A DNA stretch of 64,000 nucleotides. Origin: Bacteroidetes bacterium HGW-Bacteroidetes-4. Lineage in GTDB: Bacteria > Bacteroidota > Bacteroidia > Bacteroidales > SZUA-534. The notes under the pieces were generated by a model, which did not search any database, had not been told where the DNA came from, and worked only from the letters and a program-made list of their open reading frames with translations. Positions within the stretch are counted from its first letter, which is position 1. Each line of letters opens with the position of its first letter. A program made the translations under genes and the position numbers. The stretch is taken from contig PHDD01000013.1 in the NCBI GenBank assembly GCA_002840905.1, positions 73,075-137,074 of the forward strand, in the 5' to 3' direction. This document shows positions 52,128-61,149 of the stretch, piece by piece.

Positions 52128-55100
52128 TCAGTCAGAATTTACTTCAACCAAATGATTATTAATTAAATACCAAACAAAACCTTTGACTGGTTTGTTTTCA
52201 ATTTGCGAAATAGCCTGCATGTATTCCTGTACCTGTTTTTTATGTGCGTCTGAAGTACTTAATGTATATTTATAATCGATAACTATTACCTCATCAGCTC
52301 CAAAAAGCACACGATCGGGGCGTTTTAGTGCGCCATCGGTTAACATAATTGAGGCCTCGGTAATGGTTTTATAGCCGGAGGTAAAAAAAGAATTAACGGC
52401 AGTATGTGAAATTAATTTGCTTAACGCATCAATATATAACTTCTTTTCAGAAAAATGAATTAGTCCATTTCCAATCAATTTTTCAACTGCATTGGGAATA
52501 TCATCGGGCGTAAAAATATGTTCGAGCAAAGCATGAAAAATCTGTCCTTTATAAATGGGTTCCGATTCTTGATTGTCTTTTTGGAAAAAGCGCTGTCCTT
52601 TTAATCGCAGTTTTAAAAAATCGGTTGTATTTAACTGGGGAATTGTATTGTTAACTAAAAGTGGAATTTCTTTAATTTTCTCCACCGGAGGAATGACTCC
52701 ATAGGTGAAAAAATCCGGAAAGGTTTCTGTATTCGGAATGGGTAATAATTTGTTTTTGAAATCGGTAAAAGCACGATACAAAACATCGTTTATCCGTTTA
52801 GCAGATTCGTTCTTTTTAGGAAGAGGCGCTATAATAAACAAAGCATTTTCGGCACGGGTAAAAGCTACGTAAGCCATATTTAAACTGTCGATTATCGCCA
52901 TAAGATACTCGTGCATATAATGCGCTCCAAAATGTGTTGATAACAATTTAGCTGAGTACGTTATGGGTAAAACCGGCATTGAATTAAAGGGCTTATTCTC
53001 AGGTTTTGCCCATATTAATTTGCTTTGCTGATCGAGGGTCCAATTTACAAAAGGAAGAATCACCGCTTTATACTGTAAGCCTTTCGATTTGTGGATGGTT
53101 AAAATACGAATGGCATTTTGCTCTTCGGATAAACTCACTGCAAGCTGATTCCCTGTTTGTTTCCACCATTCGATAAATGATGCCAGATTATTTCCCTGCT
53201 TTTGTGAGAATTGTAAAACAGCATCCTGAAAGGTTTGAATAAAAGCAAAATTCTGGCTGATATTCAACGAATCGTCCGGATAAATTAACAAGTTTAACAG
53301 TCGGTTTACCAAAGTGGTTAAAGGCAATTGCCGCAACTCATCGATGGCAAGTACAAAATTGTGAGGCAAAAGTTTTAAAAAAGCTTCCAAATCAGAAAAA
53401 TCAATAGCTGCTAAATTACTTACCGAACCTGAAGGAGATTCTTTACGTGAAGTATAAAAATAATATAACTCTGCATTATTCAATTCGTTTTTAGGTTCAA
53501 TTAAAAAGCGAATGGCTGCTATCAAATAGTTTACAATAAGCGAGGCATTTAAAAACACCGAATCGTTCGACACAAATGCAAACAAATGACCATCCTTAGG
53601 ATTATCCTGCCGATGTTGCATCAGCCATTTGGCAACCAGGGCTCCTTCGGCATTTTTGCGCACCAGAACAGCCACATCGCGCGGCTGGTAACCATTCTCA
53701 AACAATTGATTCAAATTCTCAATTAATTGAGTTTGTACCTGCAATTCGGCCGGATTATCTGGATTATCGTCGGAATTAAAACGAACTGAAACAAAGCCCT
53801 GGGTATTAATCTTATTCTCGGGCAAATCTTGTTTTACCGTTTGATAAATCTGAGTAATAATATCGGGATTCTGAATTTGCAGTTTTCCTTCTTCAAGTTT
53901 TTGAGTAAACTGCGACTGAGCAATAGCGGCTATTGTAGAGAAACACCAGTTATTAAATTCAACCACATACCTTTGGCTACGGTAATTATTCGGCAGGTTT
54001 ACCACATTGGGCCCAAAGGCTGCAAATTCCTGCAACAATTCGCTATGCAACAAATTCCAATCGCTGTTTCGCCAACGGTAAATACTTTGTTTAACATCGC
54101 CAACAACCAAAGAACGGTTTCCCTGCGAAATACTATTAAAAAACAAGGGATAAAAATTCTGCCACTGCATACGGCTTGTGTCCTGAAACTCATCAATCAT
54201 ATAGTATTTCAGGTATTCGCCAGTTTTCTCATAAATAAAAGGGGCATCGTTTTTATCGATTAATTTGGCCAAAAAAGGCGAAGCCATGGAAAGCAAGAAA
54301 ATATCCTGCTCGTTGCAGTAATCCCTCAAGTGATTAAACACATCGCTGAGCAAAGCAAACACGTCGAGGTTTTTATAAACCTCATGAGCAGTATTGTAAT
54401 TTACAATTTGTTGGTTATAAAAATCGACACACTGGTTTAACAAATCCTGCAATCCACTTTGTACACATTGTTGAATTAAGGGAGCATTCGCTGAACTTTT
54501 GGCACACCAATCCTGCATACCGTCGGGCGATGCATAAGCTTTTAGTACGCGAACGCCCGGCTCGGGAACCTTGCCAGGCATCATTTGTTGCAGTTTTATA
54601 AAAAAACCTGCAACACCGGAATTTTTGTATTGAAAATCGTCAACCTGGAGTCCATTGGTGCGGATTATTTTAAGCGCCTGAATTCCAAAATCGCGTAATT
54701 TGTTAAAAACCGGATCCATAATGGCAGCCAGTTCTTTTTTAAACAATTTAAACGATTCGAGCGATGTTATTTGCTTAAGGTCTGCTTCAGAAAGGGAAAA
54801 GAAGGTTTCATTAAAAGCCTCGGTGGCAAATTTGAGCACATCTTTTTGCACATCCCAACTTTTTCCTTCATGGATTTTTTGAATGGCAAATTCTGAAAGC
54901 CAGTGTTTAAGCTGTGGCTTTTCGTCGATTAGTGAAAAAAAATCCTCAACACTTTTCTCAATAATCTGATTTTGGTTCAGCTCCACATTTAACGATGCGT
55001 TTAAACCAATCTCGCGGGTTAAGGCTTTTAATATTATCTGAAAAAAACTATCAATAGTGCTGATATTGAAGCGACTGTAATTATGAACAATTTGCTTTAA

Positions 55101-55373
55101 TAAAAACGTTGCCCGTTGCGCCAGTTCCCGGTCGTTCAGTTGATAGCATTCTTTTAATGCATTGGCATGATTTGATTTCTGGCTTGTCGCCAGCAGGTAT
55201 AATTCGCTAAGGATACGGTCGCGCATCTCGGCTGTAGCCTTATTGGTAAAAGTTACCGCCAATATACTTCGGAAACTCACCTCAGGATTAAAAATCAGTT
55301 TTAAATACTCACCGGTAAGCTGAAAGGTTTTGCCTGAACCTGCTGAAGCGGTATATACGGTAAGCAAAGACAT
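52128..55373 (-). CDS. AddA-like UvrD helicase-nuclease
   Basis: Helicase and nuclease subunit of an AddAB-type recombination-repair enzyme. Walker A ASAGSGKT (9-16), VTFTNKATAEMRDRI, Walker B region YYMIDEFQDTSRMQW, RSLVVGDVKQSIYRWRNSDW, ILTIHKSKGLQYKAVILP, NMAYVAFTRAENALFI and, at the C-terminus, the nuclease motif RPDRVLF...VIVIDYKYT. 1081 residues. It follows holA after 3 bp, so it is in the AMP nucleosidase-holA-addA operon. The B-subunit gene is 12 kb away. Confidence 0.92.
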   Translation of the reverse strand: MSLLTVYTASAGSGKTFQLTGEYLKLIFNPEVSFRSILAVTFTNKATAEMRDRILSELYLLATSQKSNHANALKECYQLNDRELAQRATFLLKQIVHNYSRFNISTIDSFFQIILKALTREIGLNASLNVELNQNQIIEKSVEDFFSLIDEKPQLKHWLSEFAIQKIHEGKSWDVQKDVLKFATEAFNETFFSLSEADLKQITSLESFKLFKKELAAIMDPVFNKLRDFGIQALKIIRTNGLQVDDFQYKNSGVAGFFIKLQQMMPGKVPEPGVRVLKAYASPDGMQDWCAKSSANAPLIQQCVQSGLQDLLNQCVDFYNQQIVNYNTAHEVYKNLDVFALLSDVFNHLRDYCNEQDIFLLSMASPFLAKLIDKNDAPFIYEKTGEYLKYYMIDEFQDTSRMQWQNFYPLFFNSISQGNRSLVVGDVKQSIYRWRNSDWNLLHSELLQEFAAFGPNVVNLPNNYRSQRYVVEFNNWCFSTIAAIAQSQFTQKLEEGKLQIQNPDIITQIYQTVKQDLPENKINTQGFVSVRFNSDDNPDNPAELQVQTQLIENLNQLFENGYQPRDVAVLVRKNAEGALVAKWLMQHRQDNPKDGHLFAFVSNDSVFLNASLIVNYLIAAIRFLIEPKNELNNAELYYFYTSRKESPSGSVSNLAAIDFSDLEAFLKLLPHNFVLAIDELRQLPLTTLVNRLLNLLIYPDDSLNISQNFAFIQTFQDAVLQFSQKQGNNLASFIEWWKQTGNQLAVSLSEEQNAIRILTIHKSKGLQYKAVILPFVNWTLDQQSKLIWAKPENKPFNSMPVLPITYSAKLLSTHFGAHYMHEYLMAIIDSLNMAYVAFTRAENALFIIAPLPKKNESAKRINDVLYRAFTDFKNKLLPIPNTETFPDFFTYGVIPPVEKIKEIPLLVNNTIPQLNTTDFLKLRLKGQRFFQKDNQESEPIYKGQIFHALLEHIFTPDDIPNAVEKLIGNGLIHFSEKKLYIDALSKLISHTAVNSFFTSGYKTITEASIMLTDGALKRPDRVLFGADEVIVIDYKYTLSTSDAHKKQVQEYMQAISQIENKPVKGFVWYLINNHLVEVNSD

Positions 55374-55376
55374 GAA

Positions 55377-56405
55377 TTAAATGTGTAGGATTTTATAAAT
55401 TAACTCGCGCATCAGCTCCATATCGTCAACGGCTGGCGTGTCAATACCTTTCGCTTTGGTATCGTACTCGCGCAAATACCCTATAATGGCCACACACCGC
55501 TTAATATTGTAAATTCGGGCAGCCTGCATATAATCTAAAACATAAAACGGACTAACTCCCAATAACGACGCCAGGCCTGTTTTAGACTTATCGTTTGCAC
55601 TATGTACCATCAAAATTTTTGCAAAAAATGTGTATAAGATTGCAATCATCGGAATAATGCTTTTGGTTTTAGGGTTTTGCCCCATGTGATTAATAATCAG
55701 ATTTGCTCTGTAAACATCTCGATTACCCAGAGCTTTTTGCAGTTCAAAAACATTAAAATCTTTGCTGATACCTATATTTTCTTCTACCTCTTTTAAAGTA
55801 ACGTGCCCCCCTTTTGGAATCACTACCAGTAATTTTTCCAATTCTTTCGAAACTTTCGATAAATCGTTCCCCAAGTGACTGGCCATTAATTCAGCTGCTT
55901 TTATATCGATGGTATAACCCGCCTGTTTTAGTTTGCCGATAATCCATTCGCCCACTTTATTTTCGTAAATGCGTTTCGATTCGAACAATACGGCATTTTT
56001 ATCGAGCAACTTATACAGTTTTTTTCGCTTATCGAGCGATTTTCCCTTAAGATTAATTACCAGAATAGTCGATTTTAATGGATTTTCAGCATATAGCAAG
56101 AGTGGATCAACCTCATCAGCCGAAGCTCCTTCAATTCCTTTAATGTTTTGTGCTTCGCGAACAATAACCACGTTGTAGTTGCTCATCATGGGGAATCGAC
56201 GTGCGGTATTCAATAAATCGCCCAACTCAATATCCTTTCCATAAACCACGGTTTGATTAAACGAACGTTCCTCTTCAGGAAGCACCGATTTTTCAATTTT
56301 GGTGGTTATCTCATCGATAAAGTATGATTCTTCGCCCATTAAATAATAAATGGGTTTATATATTTTTTTGTTTATGTCGGCAAGTATTTGGTCGAACGTG
56401 TACAT
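55377..56405 (-). CDS. holA: DNA polymerase III delta subunit
   Basis: Clamp-loader subunit that opens the beta clamp. Family segments YLMGEESYFIDEITTKI at the N-terminus, FPMMSNYNVVIVREAQ, and LASHLGNDLSKVSKELEKLLVVIPKGGHVTLKEVEENIGISKDFNVFELQKALGN in the middle. 342 residues is normal. Between the AMP nucleosidase gene (8-bp gap) and addA (3-bp gap). Confidence 0.93.
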   Translation of the reverse strand: MYTFDQILADINKKIYKPIYYLMGEESYFIDEITTKIEKSVLPEEERSFNQTVVYGKDIELGDLLNTARRFPMMSNYNVVIVREAQNIKGIEGASADEVDPLLLYAENPLKSTILVINLKGKSLDKRKKLYKLLDKNAVLFESKRIYENKVGEWIIGKLKQAGYTIDIKAAELMASHLGNDLSKVSKELEKLLVVIPKGGHVTLKEVEENIGISKDFNVFELQKALGNRDVYRANLIINHMGQNPKTKSIIPMIAILYTFFAKILMVHSANDKSKTGLASLLGVSPFYVLDYMQAARIYNIKRCVAIIGYLREYDTKAKGIDTPAVDDMELMRELIYKILHI

Positions 56406-56413
56406 ATGTAGAT

Positions 56414-57184
56414 TTAAAACTGAAGGTGTTTAACCGATTTTCCGTCGTTTATAATTAATGTTAAGGCTTTGATACCTATTTGAATGTGATCGTTTACAAA
56501 CTGTTCTGTTATTTTTCTATCGCTTTCGTCGGTTTTCACTCCAGTCGATATCATGGGCTGATCCGATACCAGCAGCAAAGCTCCTGAAGGAATCTGATTG
56601 GCAAACCCTACGCTGAAAATGGTAGCTGTTTCCATGTCGATAGCCATAGAACGGGTTTTTTGAAGGTACTTTTTAAACCGCTCGTCGTATTCCCAAACCC
56701 TGCGGTTGGTTGTAAAAACGGTACCAGTCCAGTAATCGCGTCCTGAATCGCGAATGGCAGTTGAAACTGCCCGCTGCAAATTAAAAGCCGGCAAGGCGGG
56801 CACTTCGGCAGGCAGGTAATCGTTCGATGTACCATCGCTCCGGATGGCTGCAATGGGTAAAATTAAATCGCCCAGTTTATTTTTCTTTTTTAAGCCACCA
56901 CATTTTCCTAAAAAAAGCACAGCTTTGGGAGATACCGCTGTAAGCAAATCCAAAATAGTTGCAGCATTTGGGCTACCCATTCCAAAGTTAATAATGGTTA
57001 TACCATTGGCTGCTGCATTGGGCATGTTGTTATCTTCGCCTAAAACAGGTACATTAAATTGTTTTGCAAACAACTCAACATATAAAGTAAAATTGGTAAG
57101 GATAATATGTTTTGTAAAATCTTCGAGTTTGCGACCCGTATACCTGGGTAGCCAATTAGACACAATTTCTTCTTTAGTTTTCAT
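56414..57184 (-). CDS. AMP nucleosidase-like phosphorylase-superfamily enzyme
   Basis: Phosphorylase-superfamily protein called AMP nucleosidase in Bacteroidota; it would cleave AMP to adenine and ribose 5-phosphate. The fold signature is seen in INFGMGSPNAATILDLLTAVSPKAVLFLGKCGGL, the base-binding region, and in SMAIDMETATIFSVGFANQIPSGALLLVSDQP (the MET/E active-site strand). 256 residues, shorter than E. coli Amn (484), lacking its N-terminal regulatory half. Substrate specificity could also be another purine nucleoside. First gene of the minus-strand holA group. Confidence 0.82.
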   Translation of the reverse strand: MKTKEEIVSNWLPRYTGRKLEDFTKHIILTNFTLYVELFAKQFNVPVLGEDNNMPNAAANGITIINFGMGSPNAATILDLLTAVSPKAVLFLGKCGGLKKKNKLGDLILPIAAIRSDGTSNDYLPAEVPALPAFNLQRAVSTAIRDSGRDYWTGTVFTTNRRVWEYDERFKKYLQKTRSMAIDMETATIFSVGFANQIPSGALLLVSDQPMISTGVKTDESDRKITEQFVNDHIQIGIKALTLIINDGKSVKHLQF

Positions 57185-57389
57185 AAAAAAAGTTTTGCTT
57201 TAATATAATCCGTTGTTTGTTATCCGGCTCATTCACTTTATAATGTGCAGCAACAATGATAATAATTAACCATCATTTACCGGTTTTCAAAGATACCTTA
57301 TAAAGGCAAGCTTTACAATTTGAGGATGAAAATGTTGAAAAGTTTCTGTTCAATATTATGCCAATTCAGTTAATTTTACGGCAAAAAGG

Positions 57390-57848
57390 ATGGATTTACT
57401 CAAACTTCCCGATGTTTCGTTACTAATAAAGATTGACCCAATCAACAAAACCATTTTCGATTCGTTTCGAAAAAAGTTTGTGGCATTGACTCCCGAAGAA
57501 TGGGTTCGCCAACATTTTCTGCATTATTTGGTACAATACTTAAATTACCCTGCAGGTCTTATTTCGGTAGAAATGCCTTTGCATTTTAATAAACTAACAC
57601 GCCGCTGCGATATTGTAGTTTTTACCCGAAACGGGGTCCCAAAAATGATAATAGAATGCAAAGCTCCCAAGGTAAAAATTTCGCAAAAAGCTTTTGATCA
57701 GGTGGCTGCTTACAACCTGAAACTTAAAGTCGATTTTTTGGTGGTAACCAACGGTTTAAATCATTTTTGCTGTAAAATGGACTATACCAACAACAGCTAC
57801 ACTTATTTTGAAGAAGTTCCGGATTATTCACTTCTTACCGACAGTTAA
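57390..57848 (+). CDS. HsdR-N-like PD-(D/E)XK domain protein
   Basis: Stand-alone 152-residue protein of the type I restriction HsdR N-terminal domain family (HSDR_N_2). The nuclease core residues are visible: D in CDIVVF and E-x-K in MIIECKAPK, followed by FDQVAAYNLKLKVDFLVVTNG. No helicase domain follows and no HsdM or HsdS gene is near, so it is not a restriction system; a conserved Bacteroidota repair-linked nuclease beside holA is more likely. Its TAA and the reverse-strand GNAT stop share TTAA at 57845-57848. A TAATTTTA at 57371-57378 may be a promoter element. Confidence 0.85.
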   Translation: MDLLKLPDVSLLIKIDPINKTIFDSFRKKFVALTPEEWVRQHFLHYLVQYLNYPAGLISVEMPLHFNKLTRRCDIVVFTRNGVPKMIIECKAPKVKISQKAFDQVAAYNLKLKVDFLVVTNGLNHFCCKMDYTNNSYTYFEEVPDYSLLTDS

Positions 57849-58393
57849 TGTGCTTTGATTTTGGGATTTAATTTTTGATACATCAACTCGTCCTGCCATC
57901 CATCGCTTTGATTTAACCATTCTTTCTTTGTTCCACAAGGAGTAAAGCCGCATTTTTCGAATAGTTTTATACTAACCCGATTATCGGCAGCAATGTTGCA
58001 ATAAACCTGATGGAACTTTAAATAGTTGAAACAATAATCAATTAATAAATTGAGTGAAATATCGGCGTAACTTTTTCCGCGATCTTCCACATTATGAATC
58101 AGAATACCAATTCCAGCCCGTTGGTGAAAGGGATCGAAATCGAATAAATCAATTGCACCAAGAGCTTTCTCAGGAGCCTCTTTTTTTGCTATAATCAGAC
58201 GTAATTGTTTGTTGGTATAAATATCGTGATGCGAATTTTCAAGATACTGTTTTAATACAAATTTTGAGTAAGGAGCCATTGTATTACTCAGATGCCATAC
58301 CTCGGGATTATTCTCGCAGGCATACAAAAAATCGAGATCTTCGGGCTCCATGCCCCGAAGTATTAAAACATCGTTCTTTAAAAATAGGGGCAT
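57845..58393 (-). CDS. GNAT-family N-acetyltransferase (RimJ/RimL-like)
   Basis: Acetyl-CoA-dependent acetyltransferase of 182 residues. N-terminal LILRGMEPEDLDFLYACENNPEVWHLS, the acetyl-CoA loop in RAGIGILIHNVEDRGKSYADISLNLLIDYCFNYLKFHQVYCNIAADNRVSIKLFEKCGF. The usual R/Q-x-x-G-x-G/A loop reads EDRGKSYA here. The acceptor could be a ribosomal protein N-terminus, spermidine or another amine. It begins 1 base after the OmpA gene stop, so it is probably co-transcribed with the envelope proteins. Confidence 0.88.
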   Translation of the reverse strand: MPLFLKNDVLILRGMEPEDLDFLYACENNPEVWHLSNTMAPYSKFVLKQYLENSHHDIYTNKQLRLIIAKKEAPEKALGAIDLFDFDPFHQRAGIGILIHNVEDRGKSYADISLNLLIDYCFNYLKFHQVYCNIAADNRVSIKLFEKCGFTPCGTKKEWLNQSDGWQDELMYQKLNPKIKAH

Positions 58394-58394
58394 C

Positions 58395-61091
58395 TTAGTT
58401 TTTAAATTTATTTATTTCTACAATAAAGGCGTCGTAAAAACCTTTTTCAATAGCACTTTGCAGTGCTTGCCTGGCCGATGTTCTACCAATAAATTCGCCC
58501 CAAACATAGCGGGTGTAACCATCGTTGCAAATTATTTTGTCTACATCGGTAAGCCCTTTGTAGGCAGGATCGCTTTTGGGATTCTTAAGTGCATAAAGCT
58601 GAACGGTGTACACCGTGCGATCGGTTTCGCTCATTTTTGATTTATAAAAATTCGCACTTTTCTGCACCAGTTCGTTATAATCGAGGTTACTAATTACCCT
58701 TGCATCCGGGAAACCTGCATCGACCACTAAATTCATCAATTCCAGGGCTTCTGATTGATGATTGAATTTACCTACTGTATATAAATAACCGGCTTCTGTC
58801 TGGAACATCCAAACATTGCTTATGGTACTACCCGATTTTTTGAAATAGGAAAGTTCAAGTGGTTTTTGTGTTTCCATCAGGAAGATGGTGTAGGTCATTT
58901 GATCTTTGTATTTCAATTCGTCGGGAACATAAATATCTTCGATAGAAATGTTATCGTTATTTGATTTAATAATCTTTATTTCCACCCTGCGATTCAAACG
59001 GCGACCTTCAGGATTATCGGTTCCATCGGGATTCTGATTAATGGCAATAAAATTCTCTTTTCCCATACCTTTGGTAACAAAGCGGCTGTTATCGATTCCT
59101 TTACTATGAACATAATCGACTACTGCACGAGCTCTTTTTAACGAAAGATTCTTGTTAAATTCATCGGTTCCGTGAGCATCGGTATTTCCGACTACCTCAA
59201 CGTATAGTGATGGATTTTTCTCCATAAGTTTGGCCAGTTTCTCAATTTCTATTTGACTTTCGCGGTTTAGCTGCTCGCTGTTATAATCGAAAAAGATATT
59301 TTTAATGGTAAAGTATTCACCGCTGCTAACTGAAAGCGGAACCATTTGCAAAAAGGTTAATACTTCCTCCGATTGTTGGTCAGCACTTATAAAGATATTT
59401 TTTTCAGCCGGCTGGTATCCTTCGCCAAAAGCTTTAACCGTGTAGGAACCATGCTTTATTTTTCCTCGAAATTCACCGGTTGTAATATCAGGACTCAAAG
59501 CAGCGACCACTTCACCATTAGGTTTGGTAACATGAATGTAGAATGAAGGATCGAGTTGTTGATTGTCTTCGAGGGTTATTCTGCCTTTTAGCTCGTATTC
59601 TGAGGGAACAACAATGGTTTTTACTTCGGGAACGTAAGTCGATTCCACATCGCTAAGCTGGGTTTCATTTTGCGTTCCGGTTTCTCCTGTTTGTGTTTCA
59701 GAAGTTGCTGTATCTATATTATCGGAATTATCAGGCACGTTGTCGGCCACAACTTCAATAATACGTTCTGTTTTAGGATACTCTATCCTGAATATCTTTT
59801 TCTTATTGCCACCTTCGGGCAGGCGTGACATATAAGCTACTGATCCATCGCCAATGGGAAGGTAGAAAACATCGTCGGCTGCTGAATTTATGGGGTATCC
59901 AAGATTTTGTGGTTCCGACCAGTTGCCGTTGTCATCGCTAACCGATTTAAAAATGTCGTATCCTCCCATGCTATTGTGTGCTTCTGATGCAAAATAAAGG
60001 GTTCGTCCATCTTCGGCTAAAAAAGGCGTTTCTTCCTCGAACTGCGTATTAATTACATCACCTAAATTCTCGGCTGTACCCCAGCGACCTTTGCTGTCTT
60101 TTTCAATTTTGTAAATATCTTTATAACCATATCCGCCCGGACGATCGCTGACAAAGAACAGGGTATTTCCATCTTTCGAAATACTGGCATGGGTTTCGTT
60201 GTAGCGCGAACTAATTTGTTTTGGCATCCGTTCAATCGAATTCCAACTTCCGCCACTTTTCTCAGAATAATAAATATTTCCATTGCCATAATCATCGCGA
60301 TAAAGCAACATATAATCACCGTTGTACGATAAGTGCGCCGTTGAAAAATATCCGTCGGATGCTAATTTCTGGGAAATGTCTTTGGGTTTTTTCCAATCGT
60401 GTCCATCGGATTCTGAAAAGTAAATAACCTCAAAAAAAGCATTTCCAATATATTCGTCATAAACTTCCTGGTAAGCCGTAAAGGCCATCGATTTCTCATT
60501 ACCTGCCACAGCAGGAAAATAGTTTTCGCCTTCCTGATTAATTTTTAACTCTTCACCTATAAAATTAACCGGCGAAGACATCATTCTTTTGGCCGTATTA
60601 CAGGTTTCAATTTGCAAATCTACAAATTCGTTGTAATAAATATCGGCAGAACTCAGGAACGATTTGAATTTTTCGTAAGCCTCAATTGCTTTATCAAACT
60701 GCCCGTCGATGCGGTATGATTTAGCCAGATAAAACCAGGCCTCTTCGGGAGCACCTTCTTCTTTGTAATTTCCTTCTTTATAATTCGGTGAGATATTGAG
60801 TACAGCTTTTTCAAGGTAGGGAATTGCATCTTTCACATCGGTCTGGGTATTCAGGTAACACATACCAATACTTAAATAGATATTTGAATTCTCCCAACCT
60901 TCACCAATTATCTCCTGATACAAAGGTAACGCCAGTTCATACTCTTCGTAAAGCAAGTGGGTTTCAGCCTCTTTATAAAGCTGTTTTACCTTCTTCATAT
61001 CCTGAGCCTGAATTCCTATGGCAAAAAACACCAGTAAAACCATTATCAGGTATTTTTTGGTTGAATTAAAAGTGCCGTTATGTATCTTCAT
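58395..61091 (-). CDS. PorE-like TPR / beta-propeller / OmpA envelope protein with SPOR-like repeats
   Basis: Periplasmic or outer-membrane-linked protein of 898 residues. Signal peptide up to IQAQ (about residue 30); TPR about 31-150; PD40 beta-propeller about 170-430 with the repeated S-x-D-G-x-T-L-F-F motif; acidic linker; carboxypeptidase-regulatory-like fold about 500-585; OmpA-like peptidoglycan-binding domain about 600-712 (NIFFDYNSEQLNRESQIEIEKLA, GNTDAHGTDEFN, LSLKRARAV, RRLNRRVEIKI). Two SPOR-like repeats are at the C-terminus. The TPR-PD40-CRD-OmpA order equals PorE of the type IX secretion system, but SPOR repeats are extra and the lipobox is lacking. It precedes the GNAT gene by one base. 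Confidence 0.85.
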   Translation of the reverse strand: MKIHNGTFNSTKKYLIMVLLVFFAIGIQAQDMKKVKQLYKEAETHLLYEEYELALPLYQEIIGEGWENSNIYLSIGMCYLNTQTDVKDAIPYLEKAVLNISPNYKEGNYKEEGAPEEAWFYLAKSYRIDGQFDKAIEAYEKFKSFLSSADIYYNEFVDLQIETCNTAKRMMSSPVNFIGEELKINQEGENYFPAVAGNEKSMAFTAYQEVYDEYIGNAFFEVIYFSESDGHDWKKPKDISQKLASDGYFSTAHLSYNGDYMLLYRDDYGNGNIYYSEKSGGSWNSIERMPKQISSRYNETHASISKDGNTLFFVSDRPGGYGYKDIYKIEKDSKGRWGTAENLGDVINTQFEEETPFLAEDGRTLYFASEAHNSMGGYDIFKSVSDDNGNWSEPQNLGYPINSAADDVFYLPIGDGSVAYMSRLPEGGNKKKIFRIEYPKTERIIEVVADNVPDNSDNIDTATSETQTGETGTQNETQLSDVESTYVPEVKTIVVPSEYELKGRITLEDNQQLDPSFYIHVTKPNGEVVAALSPDITTGEFRGKIKHGSYTVKAFGEGYQPAEKNIFISADQQSEEVLTFLQMVPLSVSSGEYFTIKNIFFDYNSEQLNRESQIEIEKLAKLMEKNPSLYVEVVGNTDAHGTDEFNKNLSLKRARAVVDYVHSKGIDNSRFVTKGMGKENFIAINQNPDGTDNPEGRRLNRRVEIKIIKSNNDNISIEDIYVPDELKYKDQMTYTIFLMETQKPLELSYFKKSGSTISNVWMFQTEAGYLYTVGKFNHQSEALELMNLVVDAGFPDARVISNLDYNELVQKSANFYKSKMSETDRTVYTVQLYALKNPKSDPAYKGLTDVDKIICNDGYTRYVWGEFIGRTSARQALQSAIEKGFYDAFIVEINKFKN

Positions 61092-61149
61092 TATTGCCGG
61101 AGTTTATAAATTACTATTCAAATATAGTTGATAAAATATGATTATACTA

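Noticed and set aside
57390-57848. Part of a type I restriction system
   Set aside because: Only the HsdR N-terminal fold is present; no HsdM, HsdS or helicase domain nearby, and the protein is complete at 152 residues.
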